DNA of 64,000 bases from Hortaea werneckii (GCA_037044905.1 JBAOKB010000061.1:558001-622000), one strand, 5' to 3'. Positions 23,316-32,821 are shown, counted from the first letter of the stretch. Made by a program: numbers and translations. Notes: generated from the sequence alone by a model not told the origin.

Positions 23316-24592
23316 ATGGCTACTCCTGAGGAAGAGCGTCCGCTCTTGAAGAAGCTCCAGTCACAAGCCTCTTGGTGCCACCAGCAGGTACCATGGATCC
23401 GTCGCTTGCCCGGCAAAGCCCTTGCCATTGTCCTTTTCCTGGCTGCTGTCAACGTCGTGGTATGGATTGCATGCGGTGTCGTCCTACACTTTCACACAGG
23501 CCTCGTCTCTACCGCGGTCCTCTCATACACGCTTGGCCTTCGCCATGCTTTGGATGCAGATCACATCTCAGCCATTGATCTGATGACCCGGCGGCTTGTC
23601 GCATCTGGCCAGCGACCTGTTACTGTGGGCACGTTCTTTTCATTAGGCCATTCGACGATCGTTGTAGTTACCTCGATCGTAGTCGCCGCGAGCTCGGCCG
23701 CTATATCAGACCGCTTTGACAGCTTTTCGAATGTTGGCGGCATCATTGGCTCTTCGGTCTCCGCTGCGTTCCTCATTATCCTTGGGATTATGAACACCTG
23801 GATTCTTTACAAGCTCATTCAGCAGCTCCAGAAAGCAATTGCAGCACCACTAGGCCATGAGACGATGGAGTTTCAGTTCGAAGGTGCAGGATGCATGATC
23901 CACCTGCTGAAGAGGATGTTCAAGCTCATTGACCGACCGTGGAAGATGTACCCGCTGGGCGTTTTATTTGGGATGGGCTTTGACACTTCCAGCGAAATTG
24001 CATTGCTGGGCATCTCTTCTATCGAAGCCGTACAGGGAACCTCGTTTTGGCTGATACTAATCTTCCCGGTCTTGTTCACGGCCGGTATGTGCTTGATCGA
24101 CACGTTCGACGGTGCTGCTATGATGAGCTTGTACACTTCGGCTAGACTGGCGAAAGACATCATCGCTGTGCTTTACTATCAGATCGTGCTCACGGCTGTC
24201 ACTGTCGCAGTGGCACTGGCCATTGGTGTCCTGCAGCTCCTCACTATGATAGCGAGCATCAAGCCTAGTCTCAGCGGGCCTTTCTGGGATGGAGTCGGTG
24301 TAGCAGGAGACCACTACGAGATCATAGGTGGCAGTATTTGCGGAGCGTTCGTCGTCTTTGGGTGCTTTCTGTTCTTCTTTACAAGCCTTGGCGCAGAAGA
24401 ATAGATCAGAAGAGATCTGCTATCGCTCTGCCTGATGACGAAGACGACAATGCCGCCACCCTTCACGGAAACGTGGAAATCATCGATCAGAGTGACCAGG
24501 CTTTCAAGGATAGCAAGCCATCGCATGGCAAGAGCGACGCAGTGCAAACAACAGCAAGCTATCATGGAAGCTCTGCTGGACCAAGTGGATGA
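23316..24592 (+). CDS. NicO/HoxN-type nickel-cobalt transporter, one frame break
   Basis: High-affinity Ni2+/Co2+ permease of the HoxN/NixA family, probably in the plasma membrane; fungi need nickel mainly for urease. From the ATG at 23316 (MATPEEERPLLKKLQSQ) the protein has about eight membrane segments. The metal-binding signature RHALDADHISAIDLMTRR lies near residue 77, and FFSLGHSTIVVV and LFGMGFDTSSEIALLG are the other family motifs. The frame as given stops at 24404, just inside the last membrane helix. The natural tail (SVLLYKPWRRRIDQKR, then an acidic hydrophilic end) lies in the next frame to 24592, so one base is missing at the T-run 24366-24368. Restored length is 425 aa. If the break is real, only the cytosolic tail is lost. 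Confidence 0.88.
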
Positions 24593-24937
24593 AATTTCAC
24601 AAGCGAATGGAAGCGGTAGTCAGGGAGATGTAGAGGGTGAGGGTTCGGAAATGCCAGTACGCGGCAATCAATCGCATTCTAGTGGTATCATAAAAATGTC
24701 CATAACCAGATCGACTCCCGGGACGGAAAAATTCTCGTCTAAATCCATGTCTTTGCGTTTACTGACGCGGCTGCGACCTTGCCTGTGGGATACCCTGTCG
24801 GAAACACACAACGCCATTTTTGATCCTTCCGCCAACACCTTTTTATCCCGAGATTATACGTATGCTCGTAAAAGCCAGAGCGCCATCATGTCTTTAGCTC
24901 GGCGGCGCTTTCATCGCCTCATGGCTAAAAAGTTGCT
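24593..24937. other. convergent 3' intergenic region
   Basis: About 345 bp between the stop of the nickel transporter and the end of the Ecl1-like gene on the other strand. Presumably polyadenylation signals of both; no coding support. Confidence 0.5.
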
Positions 24938-25740
24938 TCAGGCTTCCCTGAGCCTCTGATCTCCTCCGGCTAGCCGAGCGCTTCTCATACGACAGCTCTC
25001 CCGCCTCGGCAACACGAAAGGACGTAAAGTGCTCGCGGTGCTCTTGTAGCTCGAATCACTCATCAACTGAGTTGGACTTGTCCCGGTCTGTGGCGTTACA
25101 AGGTCATACGACTTGTTGGATGTGGCGGAATATGACTTGTTGTGCCGAGAAGGTATCGGGCGTGCAGAGGCAAACGATGCAGCGGTGCCCACTGAGGAGC
25201 TAGGTGAGTGTATCAAGGAAGGTAATCCGGTGCTCTCTGTTGAAGCGCGGTTAGGACGTGGCCGCGATAGCGTATTAGGGCCTTCTTGCCAGGTGCCATC
25301 ATGTATCCGCGCAAGCGATTGGAAGGCATCGCTGTTATTGCGGACTGAGCGGTTGTCGCTGTCTTCGATGGGTGATTCAGGGCTGGATATTGATAAGTCC
25401 GAAAATGTGAGAGACAGTGGTCTCAGCACCGTCGGTGTTCGTTGGGGAGGATGTCCACATTTGGTGCGTCTGATGTCGCGGGAATGGCAGGCGTCAGAGT
25501 TGGAGATACAGTTTGCACAGGTGTTGTATGTGAGACGTCCTTTCTCCGGCATCTTTCATCGAGTCAGCCAGGCAATGCTTGGTAGTGATTGCTAACGGTC
25601 ACTTACGCCTCGGAGCAATACAATATGCTACCACATGGTGTCACTATTTGCCTCTCGCAAGTTGCACTGTGAGCATTTAGCAATTGGTCGAAAGCTCGTG
25701 TTACAGCCACCACTTACCAGAACTGTAAGAAACCCGCCAT
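24938..25740 (-). CDS. Ecl1-type (life-span regulatory factor-like) zinc-finger protein
   Basis: Three exons on the minus strand: 25740-25718, 25666-25607 and 25552-24938. The introns are 51 and 54 nt. Spliced, the N-terminus reads MAGFLQF, then CATCERQI, then LYCSEACRRKD: the C-x2-C ... C-x3-C zinc-finger signature of the fungal Ecl1 family, whose S. pombe members promote survival in stationary phase and sulphur or nutrient stress. The second intron ends at AAG, an uncommon acceptor, but no other site restores SEACRRKD. After exon 3 begins, the frame needs one more base near the C-run 25443-25446. It then continues as a Ser/Thr/Pro-rich tail ending with a RPIPSRHNKSYSATS ... KSYDLVTP motif typical of these proteins. 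Total with the base restored is about 232 aa. Confidence 0.7.
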
Positions 25741-27958
25741 GCCCTCTTGCTCCTCGTCAGGATATGATGCCGTGTTGATTGCCGCCTTCTTACTCCCACA
25801 ATGACCTGATCTACTGGTGTTGGCATTCGGCGCATGCGCTTGGGTGGCAGCATTGTTATAGCTGTTCCCTCTCTTTAATGACGGTGGCTTAGAGGGTCTC
25901 GCATGGGCTGGCAACAGTTTCTTCCATGCGAGGTAGATCGTACATGGTGTTTCTGATTTGGACTCATTTCTATTGGCTATGCCTAGTGAAACAACTCGCC
26001 GAGTTGTTGGGCCGAGGCGCCAGCTTTGAGAATGGCTGATAAGGCTTGATAGCAGTCGCTTGGATCCAATGAGTGAGCCAAGCGCGGGCAGATAAAGAGA
26101 CTGTCGCAAAGAGCGGTGACTGTCTTACGAACGAGCCTGCTTAAATGAAGTTCGATCTGGGAGAGGTTGATAAAAGCTTACTTGTTAATTAGTTTTGTCT
26201 ATTTACACCAAAGTAACGAGGCATATAGAAGACATACCGACTGTAGACTTGTACCAAGGTATACTCAGGAGCCCACTTGATTTGTATATAGGTGATATAC
26301 CCAGACGTGTGACCGTGCTGTGACAGAGTGATATGCAGAATGAATGCGAGGCAATTTTCGATAAAGACAGAAGGAAGAATGGAAAGCTAGTGACTTTTAC
26401 TTTTCTTTTTGTTATTCTAGCTTAGCCTTTTAAGACTCACAATAGATACTCGGATGGCGTGCGAAAGACGCCATTCCGACTCGGTCGATCGAAGAAGATA
26501 GCATGCAGCAGACGTGAGACGAGAGTGGGTCGCCTCCACCAGGACGCACGCACTGGGTTGCGGAGCGCCGCATCACAATCGCCCGCTCGGAAGGACACGA
26601 GCATCTTGTCAACCGTGTTGTACTGCTTATGTGTCCCTCGTAACGCGCGCAATCCGGCCCATTCGACAGGCACACCAACGTTCATTGGGTCTTCGTAGGC
26701 TGCAAGGGGAAACAGGTGGATCTTCGCCCACGGGTAAGACCGCGTTGCCGTACCCAGCCTGGATGAAGGTCGTGTCGATCCTGAAGTTGTGTGCTGTACC
26801 GACAAGGCCTAGAACTTTTATGATGCAGCTTCAGAACACGAATGTTTGCCGATGCCGCGAGTCCCCGTCGTCTGCCAGGGACATGTACAACACAACAGCA
26901 ACATGCGCTCCGGCACAAGCCCTTGCCTTTGCGAAGGGTACCCGCTCATCCGCCCTCGGGCCAAGTGACAGCGTCTACCTTCTCCGTTCTAGACGGTTGC
27001 ACATACGCTCCAGATACTCATCATGCGCCAAATTTAACAGGAGGCGATCACGTTCCCATGGTGATTGGCAGCTCGACAACACGTGTGTTAAAGATGGGGG
27101 CCGGCTGTAGGCGGAACAGTCACGGTGAATTCCTGAAGGGAAAGCCGCGAAATTCTCAACGGTCCGACAACTCCTGAGCATCACAGATTATTACACAACT
27201 TTTGCACAGGTCGTTCTGACCTTGCAGACGGGTAGGATTGGAAATCCTCACAGACTTCATCGATGTCCTACGTTCGAGGTAGCAGAGCCTGTCTTTCGAT
27301 CTCGGCAGGCTCCGACTGAATGGACTAGCTTTGATCGCACCCGCGATCGACTGGTCGAACGGTTATCCCAAACCCCTGTTTTCTCCACCTCGGTCAGCGC
27401 TGTGGAGACAAGCAGTTTCAAAAACACGCGCATTCGTCACCCCATGGCTATTCGCGGAATGAAGACTTTACAAAGAATTTGGCTATATCGACCAATCACT
27501 GTTCAAGTCGTCCTGTCTTCTGCTTTGACCTTGCTACTGTACAATTGTTGCTACACGGCTTCGTCATCCGCCTACTCAACAACCCTGCGCCTTGGAGGCC
27601 TTTTTCTCCTCCTTCATCCTTGTCTTCGTCCGTGCTGATATCACAGCCTTCTACCCACATGAGTCTGGACTCTGCTTCCAATGTCGTTTCCCCAGACACC
27701 TTGCCGGCGTATCTACCTTCTTGCGCGGTGTCTCGTGGAAGTGACGGTTTTGCTCCATGTTGATGTCGCTGACAAGTCTGCTCCGTTGATGGATTCTACA
27801 GACTTTTGTCGGTGGCTGGTTGGGTGAAGATTTCCATAAGTGGAGTCGTATCCAGAATCAAAGGGTTTTGGTCGTGTCATTCATGAGATATTGTATGTCT
27901 TCATTGCTTTGCTGTTCGCTGATCGAGCACAAGATGCTCTTCTCCGGATCATCGACTT
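25741..27958. other. gene-poor stretch with no confident gene; possible eroded coding remnant
   Basis: About 2.2 kb with only short open frames. On the minus strand, 26437-26805 has a frame with ordinary composition (YPWAKIHLFPLAAYEDP ... GTHKQYNTVDKMLVSFRAGD). A second frame at the same place reads FRIDTTFIQAGYGNAVLPVG. A third piece (27184-26975) contains WERDRLLLNLAHDEYLERM. These could be parts of one decayed or intron-split gene, but no family is recognised and no consistent splicing was found. Upstream of 25740 lies the promoter of the Ecl1-like gene. Confidence 0.3.
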
Positions 27959-28180
27959 CTAGCCATTGTTCGGAAGAGGCTTCGCGTCCCGCCAGGGTGC
28001 CTTTTCCGAGCGCTTGCACTTGGAGAGCAGGCGAGCTTGACGGGTCTTTTCTGGCATGCTGTAGTCATCCTCACGAGGAGCGATGGGAATCGTATTGTTC
28101 ATTACTGAAGCATCTAGGGAGGTGTTCGAGCTTGTGCTGCTGACCGAACCCTTGCGGAGATTGTTGCCGTAGAAGTGCAT
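27959..28180 (-). CDS. small hypothetical protein
   Basis: A 73-residue frame starts at the ATG at 28180 (MHFYGNNLRKGSVSSTSSN). It is Ser/Asn-rich at the start and basic toward the end (PEKTRQARLLSKCKRSEKAP), and stops with the motif DAKPLPNNG. It has no membrane segment or known domain. The composition and the clean ATG and stop look like a small nuclear or cytosolic protein, but I do not recognise a family. It could also be one exon of a larger gene. Confidence 0.4.
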   Translation of the reverse strand: MHFYGNNLRKGSVSSTSSNTSLDASVMNNTIPIAPREDDYSMPEKTRQARLLSKCKRSEKAPWRDAKPLPNNG

Positions 28181-28859
28181 TTTGAAAGAGGTTGTGTTTG
28201 TATGGCGAGAGCTGTAATGGCGTTGGTAGTGTGGATGTAGAGGCGACTTCTCATGGGAAGCTCAATTGAAAGACCTTGCTGATGATACGCTTTACAGAGT
28301 GCGAGACCATTGGGATGCCTATCTATACTTATAACTTGCCCTCTATGGACTTACGCGGCCATACAGGCACCCGTCACGCAAGTGAGTAACACATGTAAGC
28401 CTATCAGTCGGGGTTTGGGCGGACTTAGATGATCAAGACAGCCCGACCAATAAAACCGGCCTTTGCTTCGGACGACCAAGTTCGCCCGAATCCTTTTGCA
28501 GTCCGAGCACGGAGCGGACTCTTGCTGTTGTCCGACCAACCTTCTCATGCTGCCTAAACGCCGTAGATGTTTGATGATTTGCCAGCCCAACCACCCTTGA
28601 CGATAATGAGGTGCAGAAATTGTCCCCTGGCCATTCTCGACCGTGCCACGAAGCATTGGGTGTGAAAACATAGTCTTGAGCTGCTTCAAAACAATAATGC
28701 CTGACGGCTGGATGCATTGCTGCAGGTGACGATTGCTAATCGACCCCGCTTATAACGGCTGGTACGTACATAGCCTAGGTAATCAACCAGAACGGCAATA
28801 GTAGATCCCAAAAGCTCGTGCTGTAAAATGTAAGCAGTCAACAGTCAGTTCATCGAATC
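28181..28859. other. intergenic region, no gene seen
   Basis: About 680 bp upstream of the reductase gene. Short minus-strand frames here lack convincing composition. It presumably holds the promoter of the gene starting at 28860. Confidence 0.5.
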
Positions 28860-30204
28860 ATGCCAGTCCAGCAAGTACAGTCCAAGGGCATCTATCATGG
28901 ATTGCCCGTGTATAAGGAAGATGCCGGTCTAACTGCCATCATTACCGGAGCGAATGGCATCAGCGGTCATTACATGCTCAGAGTGCTCTCTGAAGATCCC
29001 AAAAGATGGAAGCGTATCATCTGCTTGAGTCGTCGACCACCTTTGCTGGCTGGAAGCATGCCCCAGAATAGTGAGCACATATCGTGCGACTTCCTGCAGG
29101 ATCCCAAAGAGATTGCCAGCGTCCTCAAACAGCATGGAGTGGTTGCAGACCACGTCTTCTTCTTCTCGTACATTCAGCCGCCACCAAAACCAGGTAGCAA
29201 GGGGATCTGGTCCGATGCAGAGGAATTGGTGCGAGTGAACTCAGCACTCTTGTCCAACTTCCTAGAGGCCATGAAGATTGCATCGATCACTCCCAAGCGA
29301 TTCATGCTACAGACAGGCGCGAAAAACTATGGTGTCCATCTAGGTCCTACAAAAGTGCCCAAGAGGAGTCAGATCCACGAGTGACGTTGGAGCCAAATTT
29401 CTACTACCCGCAAGAAGACCTTGTAGATGAGTATTGCAAGAACACCGGATGCGGCTGGAATGTTTGCATGCCCGGGCCTATTCTTGGTGCTGTGCCAGAC
29501 GCTGCAATGTAGGTGCAATCGTAGCTCAAGAACTTGCCACAAGGTAGGACTTATTAACCGATATGTTATAGGAATGCTGCCATTCCCCTCGCTGTATATG
29601 CCACGGTATGCAAGAAGCTTGGGCAGCCGCTTGCATTTCCAGGGGATATCAACTCCTGGCAAATGAACCAGAGCATGAGCTCGTCAATGATGAATGCCTA
29701 CATGGAAGAATGGAGCGTTTTGCAAGGCCCGCCGAACCAGAAGTATAACACTTGTGATAGCAGTGCTTTTGCATGGGAGAAGTGCTGGCCTAGAGTTGCT
29801 GGTTGGTACGGCCTTGAGTTCAGAAGGTCCGCAAGATGGTGCGCAGTACACGGTGAGCGAAACCCCTTTCATACCAAGGGGCTATGGGCCAAAAGGTGTC
29901 ACAAGGCGTAGTTTCACAATGGCAGAGTGGGCTAAGCGGGAGGAAGTTAAGCATGCCTGGAAAGCGCTTGCGGAGGAGAATGGCTTGACTCAGAAAGAGC
30001 TGGTTGACATTGATCGAGTGTTTGGGTTTTTGGATGGAACCCTGTGTCGGCCTGCACCTTTGAACTTCAGCATGGACAAGAGCAGGAAACTGGGATGGCA
30101 CGGTTTCGTGGATTCCAAGTGAGTCTTTGTTGCACGTTTTCAGGGACCTGGCAGACATAAAGATGATACCGCCAGTGCCTGAGGTCGTTGTGAATTTCAA
30201 CTGA
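28860..30204 (+). CDS. PRISE-like NAD(P)-dependent reductase (SDR), broken by three frame changes
   Basis: Short-chain dehydrogenase/reductase of the progesterone 5-beta-reductase/iridoid-synthase-like group, which reduces enone-type small molecules with NAD(P)H. The Rossmann motif is TAIITGANGISGHYMLRVL, followed by RIICLSRRPP. VNSALLSNFLEAM and MLQTGAKNYGVHLG carry the family's altered active-site region. One clear intron at 29509-29571 (GTAGGT ... TATAG) joins PDAAM to NAAIPLAVYATVC. Later parts (SSAFAWEKCWPRVAGWYGLEF, GPQDGAQYTVSETPFIP, DLADIKMIPPVPEVVVNF) are all present but in different frames. Breaks lie at about 29358-29360 (one base short), 29822 (one extra) and 30120 (one extra). 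With these corrected the exons total 1281 nt, about 426 aa. The gene is either inactive or miscalled. Confidence 0.75.
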
Positions 30205-30524
30205 GGGGATCACTGTTTAGCATAGATTGGTCGTGAGAGTTCCAAGGTGGTATAAGGACACGTCAATCTCATAGCAAGAGTAAGGATTGAGACGAAGCTG
30301 GCAATCGGAGCGCATCCTTCTTCTCGCTCATATACCACGTGGAAATCTTTTTTGTCAATGGCAAAAAAATAACGATGACCTGCACATTGTGATGTGAAAA
30401 TAACCATGACTGCACATGGTGATGGCAATGCGGACTGGCAATGCGGATGGCCAAAAAAATGGCAAAAAAGAAGGTCCAGTGAGCCATGATTGATGCCTTT
30501 ATACACTCGAAAAGTGCTAGAATC
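30205..30524. repeat. short degenerate direct repeats next to the tRNA gene
   Basis: Between the reductase and the tRNA gene lie imperfect repeats: TGGCAAAAAA occurs several times (about 30358-30470), a CTGCACAT(T/G)GTGATG unit twice (about 30380-30425), and TGGCAATGCGGA twice (about 30424-30447). No transposon ends are visible. The tRNA's pol III T-run terminator (TTTT on the minus strand) lies within this stretch at about 30510-30513. Confidence 0.5.
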
Positions 30525-30560
30525 AGCCGAAGGCGGGGCTCGAACCCGCGACCTTGAGGT

Positions 30561-30579
30561 TTCACTACTCCTAGTAGTC
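30561..30579 (-). other. canonical tRNA anticodon-loop intron
   Basis: The 19-nt insert sits between positions 37 and 38, the standard site for nuclear tRNA introns removed by the Sen endonuclease and tRNA ligase. It contains a perfect hairpin, ACTACT / AGTAGT, with a 3-nt loop. Confidence 0.75.
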
Positions 30580-30599
30580 TAAGAGCCACACGCTCTACC

Positions 30600-30656
30600 C
30601 TGGTGGAGAGTTAGAATCGCGATTTTGATGAGGAATGGCATGGTGGTGATGCTTAC
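30600..30656 (-). other. 57-nt intron-like insertion in the tRNA D-loop
   Basis: The insertion begins GTAAGC, has TTCTAACTC about 10 nt before the end and finishes CCACCAG. This matches the donor, branch and acceptor consensus of the spliceosomal introns in neighbouring genes. It splits D-loop AATC from GGTA, and excision restores the invariant G18-G19. It also contains the perfect palindrome AATCGCGATT. Splicing of a pol III transcript by this route is not an established process, so whether it is removed is unknown. Confidence 0.75.
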
Positions 30657-30673
30657 GATTGAGCTACCCCGGC

Positions 30674-31222
30674 GAGCTCTGAAAGACTGGAAGCTTTCAG
30701 GCTTGATGGTGCGGGATGCGTCTGTGTAAAATATGAAGGCCAATTTTTGAGCCCGAGCTTCTTCCCCACTTTGCTTGATCCGAAAGGCTAGGACGGCTGG
30801 AGCAGTTGGGAGGATCAGATGTGAAAACCCAGCCTCGCAGACTTCGGAGCATGAGTCCGAAGACAGCTATGTGAACCTTCGGCCTGCTTGGCTCCGAGCG
30901 GTATTAGCACTTCTGTGTCAACTGCCGACATACCTAGTAGTTATGGACTGTGACCGATTGAATGCAGTCTTCTGTGGACCTGTCGTACTGCGGCCAAATG
31001 CTTTTTCATAAACGTTATGGTACGAGGGAAATTTGCTTGCAATACGATGTACCTGCCGCAAAGTGATCATAGATAAGAGCGTCACTTAAACTTTTTGACG
31101 ATAAGATGTGACATCGAGTATGGTGGATACCAAAGTTCTTCTGTCTTCTGAATGTGATGATACCTGCCAGATCTTGTTGTGACCTAGTAACGTTCGGGAC
31201 GGGGAAGCAGTCTTCTGAAGTG
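30674..31222. other. intergenic region, no gene seen
   Basis: This 550-bp stretch lies between the 5' end of the tRNA gene and the 3' end of the methyltransferase gene. Short frames only. Confidence 0.5.
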
Positions 31223-32466
31223 CTAAGCAGCGCTACCCTTCTCGATCAACAAAATCTTGAGGGGCATCACGGTTGCATAGAATAATGATTTCTGATCACG
31301 CACTGCCTCTGGCTGATGATCGATTTCCTGCACTTGAAATTTACTCCTCACTGCAGAAGTCGTCAGTCTGGCAAGTATTATAGCAACAATTGTAGTGTCT
31401 ACATACAGCATGCGTGTCGAAATGTTTCAAATGTCTCGGCATTGCGCACAGCACCTGCTATGATGATCTTGAGGTCCGGCCGCATGTCGAACAGGAACCG
31501 GAGAGTTGCAACAAGGGCGGATATGCCGAGCTTGTCGTACGTCTGAACAGCGTCAGTATCGCAAAGGCATTCTATGGTCGCAGGCGAGCTCTTACAATGT
31601 CAGCTCCTATGATCGTATCGTACGGCCAAGCCTCGCAATCATCCTCCACCCAAGAGCCTTTTAGGCCCTCTGCCCCAGCGTAGAACACTTGTTAACACCT
31701 TTGCTCGTCATCGAGTCCATTGAGGAAGAGGTTCTCCTTCAGTGCCTCGACTACGCCCTCATCACCATCTGTTGTGGTGACATGTCTGGCTTCGAGATGC
31801 TTTGCACACAAAATAGAAGAAATCCGGTGCCTGCACCAAGCTCGAAGACGTTCTTACCTCGTATCAAAGCTGATCCTTGTGGCGTCAACAGATACGACCC
31901 AGGTGCAGTGCTGCCTCCCAAGTCCTGAACCCAGTCGTTTGAGAACCAGAAATGAGATGGCGGCGCTCGAGAAGCGTCACGGTCCGTCCATCTATTTCAT
32001 CCTCGGCTGGATTACAGTCTGGAAAGGGGCATGTAAACGTCACGTATGTCTTCTGTTGAACTGCAGCTGCTTCGGAAGGAAGCTCAGTGGCTAGAAGAGA
32101 AGAGAGGTGGTTCATGAGAGCGTCTGATATTTCCTGAGTATAAACTTTGAATCAGAAGGCGGAAAGGAAGAGATCGGGGTACAATAAACGATTGCGTGGA
32201 TCTTTGCATGAAGGAAGAACAGTGGCACCTACATCCTCCTCTGGGTCTTCAATGGATTGCTCGATGCGGGAGAGAAGCGGCTTCAATACCCGAAGCTGAT
32301 ACCTCTCTGGAGGCAAACGATCGTTCCTTTCTGGATCGAACATGTTCTTGAAAAGCCATGATTGGGCATCTGCATTTCGCAATAGCTGCTTCGGAGGCCA
32401 TATAAGAAAGCCCGGCTCTACCAACTGTAGATACTGCCGTTTGAAGAGCAGCAGCTGCGGATCCAT
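31223..32466 (-). CDS. FAM86/EEF2KMT-type protein-lysine methyltransferase, four frame breaks
   Basis: Seven-beta-strand methyltransferase resembling FAM86/EEF2KMT (yeast Efm3), which methylates a lysine of translation elongation factor 2. Exons: 32466-32233, 32133-31596, 31542-31407 and 31350-31223. The introns are 99, 53 and 56 nt, with consensus ends. The N-terminal FAM86-like region has PPERYQLRVLKPLLSRIEQS, EISDALMNHLSSLLA and TTGFRTWEAALHLG. The SAM-binding motif is NVFELGAGTGF, then TTDGDEGVVEALKENLFLNG and YDTIIGADI before a splice site, then YDKLGISALVATLRF. These pieces are in changing frames. Single bases are missing near 31898, 31812 and 31700, and one is extra near 31670. After correction the exons total 1038 nt, 345 aa. 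It is head-to-head with RPS24. Confidence 0.75.
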
Positions 32467-32821
32467 TTGCAATTATCATGCACTACCAGTTAATCTTCGC
32501 GTCTCTTCAAGTGGCCTTCGATCAGTTTTATGATCAAGATTGTGGAATTATCAGCCTGTGATTTAACGGGAGGATCGAAGGTGTCGCATTGGGCTTTTGA
32601 GGGCGCCTTTTCTCGGACGTCAAGCCGGCGGCATCTGGCCCGGAGCGGAAGTTCAAAGTTTCGCCCGAATTACTGCCTGAGGCGGAAATAAATCCCATCG
32701 CTTGGCAATTCGCTCTAGCGCACCTGAATTTGACCCGCCGCACATCGACGACTTCGAAGTACGCCAGGCGAGCGCTCACTGTCGACACCGAATCCGACAT
32801 ATCGAACCGACAACCGCAATC
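32467..32821. promoter_or_regulatory. divergent promoter (eEF2 methyltransferase-like / RPS24)
   Basis: Both start codons are 355 bp apart and point away from each other, so the promoters must share this interval. No specific element was recognised. The minus-strand open frame crossing into it is antisense to RPS24 and not a gene. Confidence 0.55.

Larger units (their letters stand above)
30525..30673 (-). tRNA. tRNA-Lys(CUU) gene with two interruptions
   Basis: On the minus strand the gene reads acceptor GCCGGGG, TA, D-stem GCTC, D-loop AATC, a 57-nt insertion, then GGTA, D-stem GAGC, G, anticodon stem TGTGG, loop CTCTTA with anticodon CTT. A 19-nt intron follows after position 37. The rest is A, stem CCTCA, variable AGGTC, T-arm GCGGG-TTCGAGC-CCCGC, acceptor CTTCGGC and a T. 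Removing both insertions leaves exactly 73 nt with every arm paired (two G-U pairs in the acceptor, one U-U mismatch at 29:41). The B-box GGTTCGAGCC is good. The A-box TAGCTCAATCG is kept, but the second of the paired loop G residues falls beyond the insertion. A TTTT terminator follows within 15 nt. Identity is lysine from the CTT anticodon and the close fit to fungal tRNA-Lys. Function is uncertain because of the D-loop insertion. Confidence 0.85.

Noticed and set aside
25460..25530. A short intron (GTATCT..CTGAC..CATCAG, 40 nt) to explain the frame change in the Ecl1-like gene
   Set aside because: Its length leaves the wrong frame for the downstream tail, and it is shorter than the shortest convincing intron in the window (45-46 nt).
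30119..30143. GTGAGT..TTTTCAG stretch as a 25-nt intron in the reductase gene
   Set aside because: Too short for a fungal spliceosomal intron. Reading through with one base removed restores a good family match, so a frame error is more likely.
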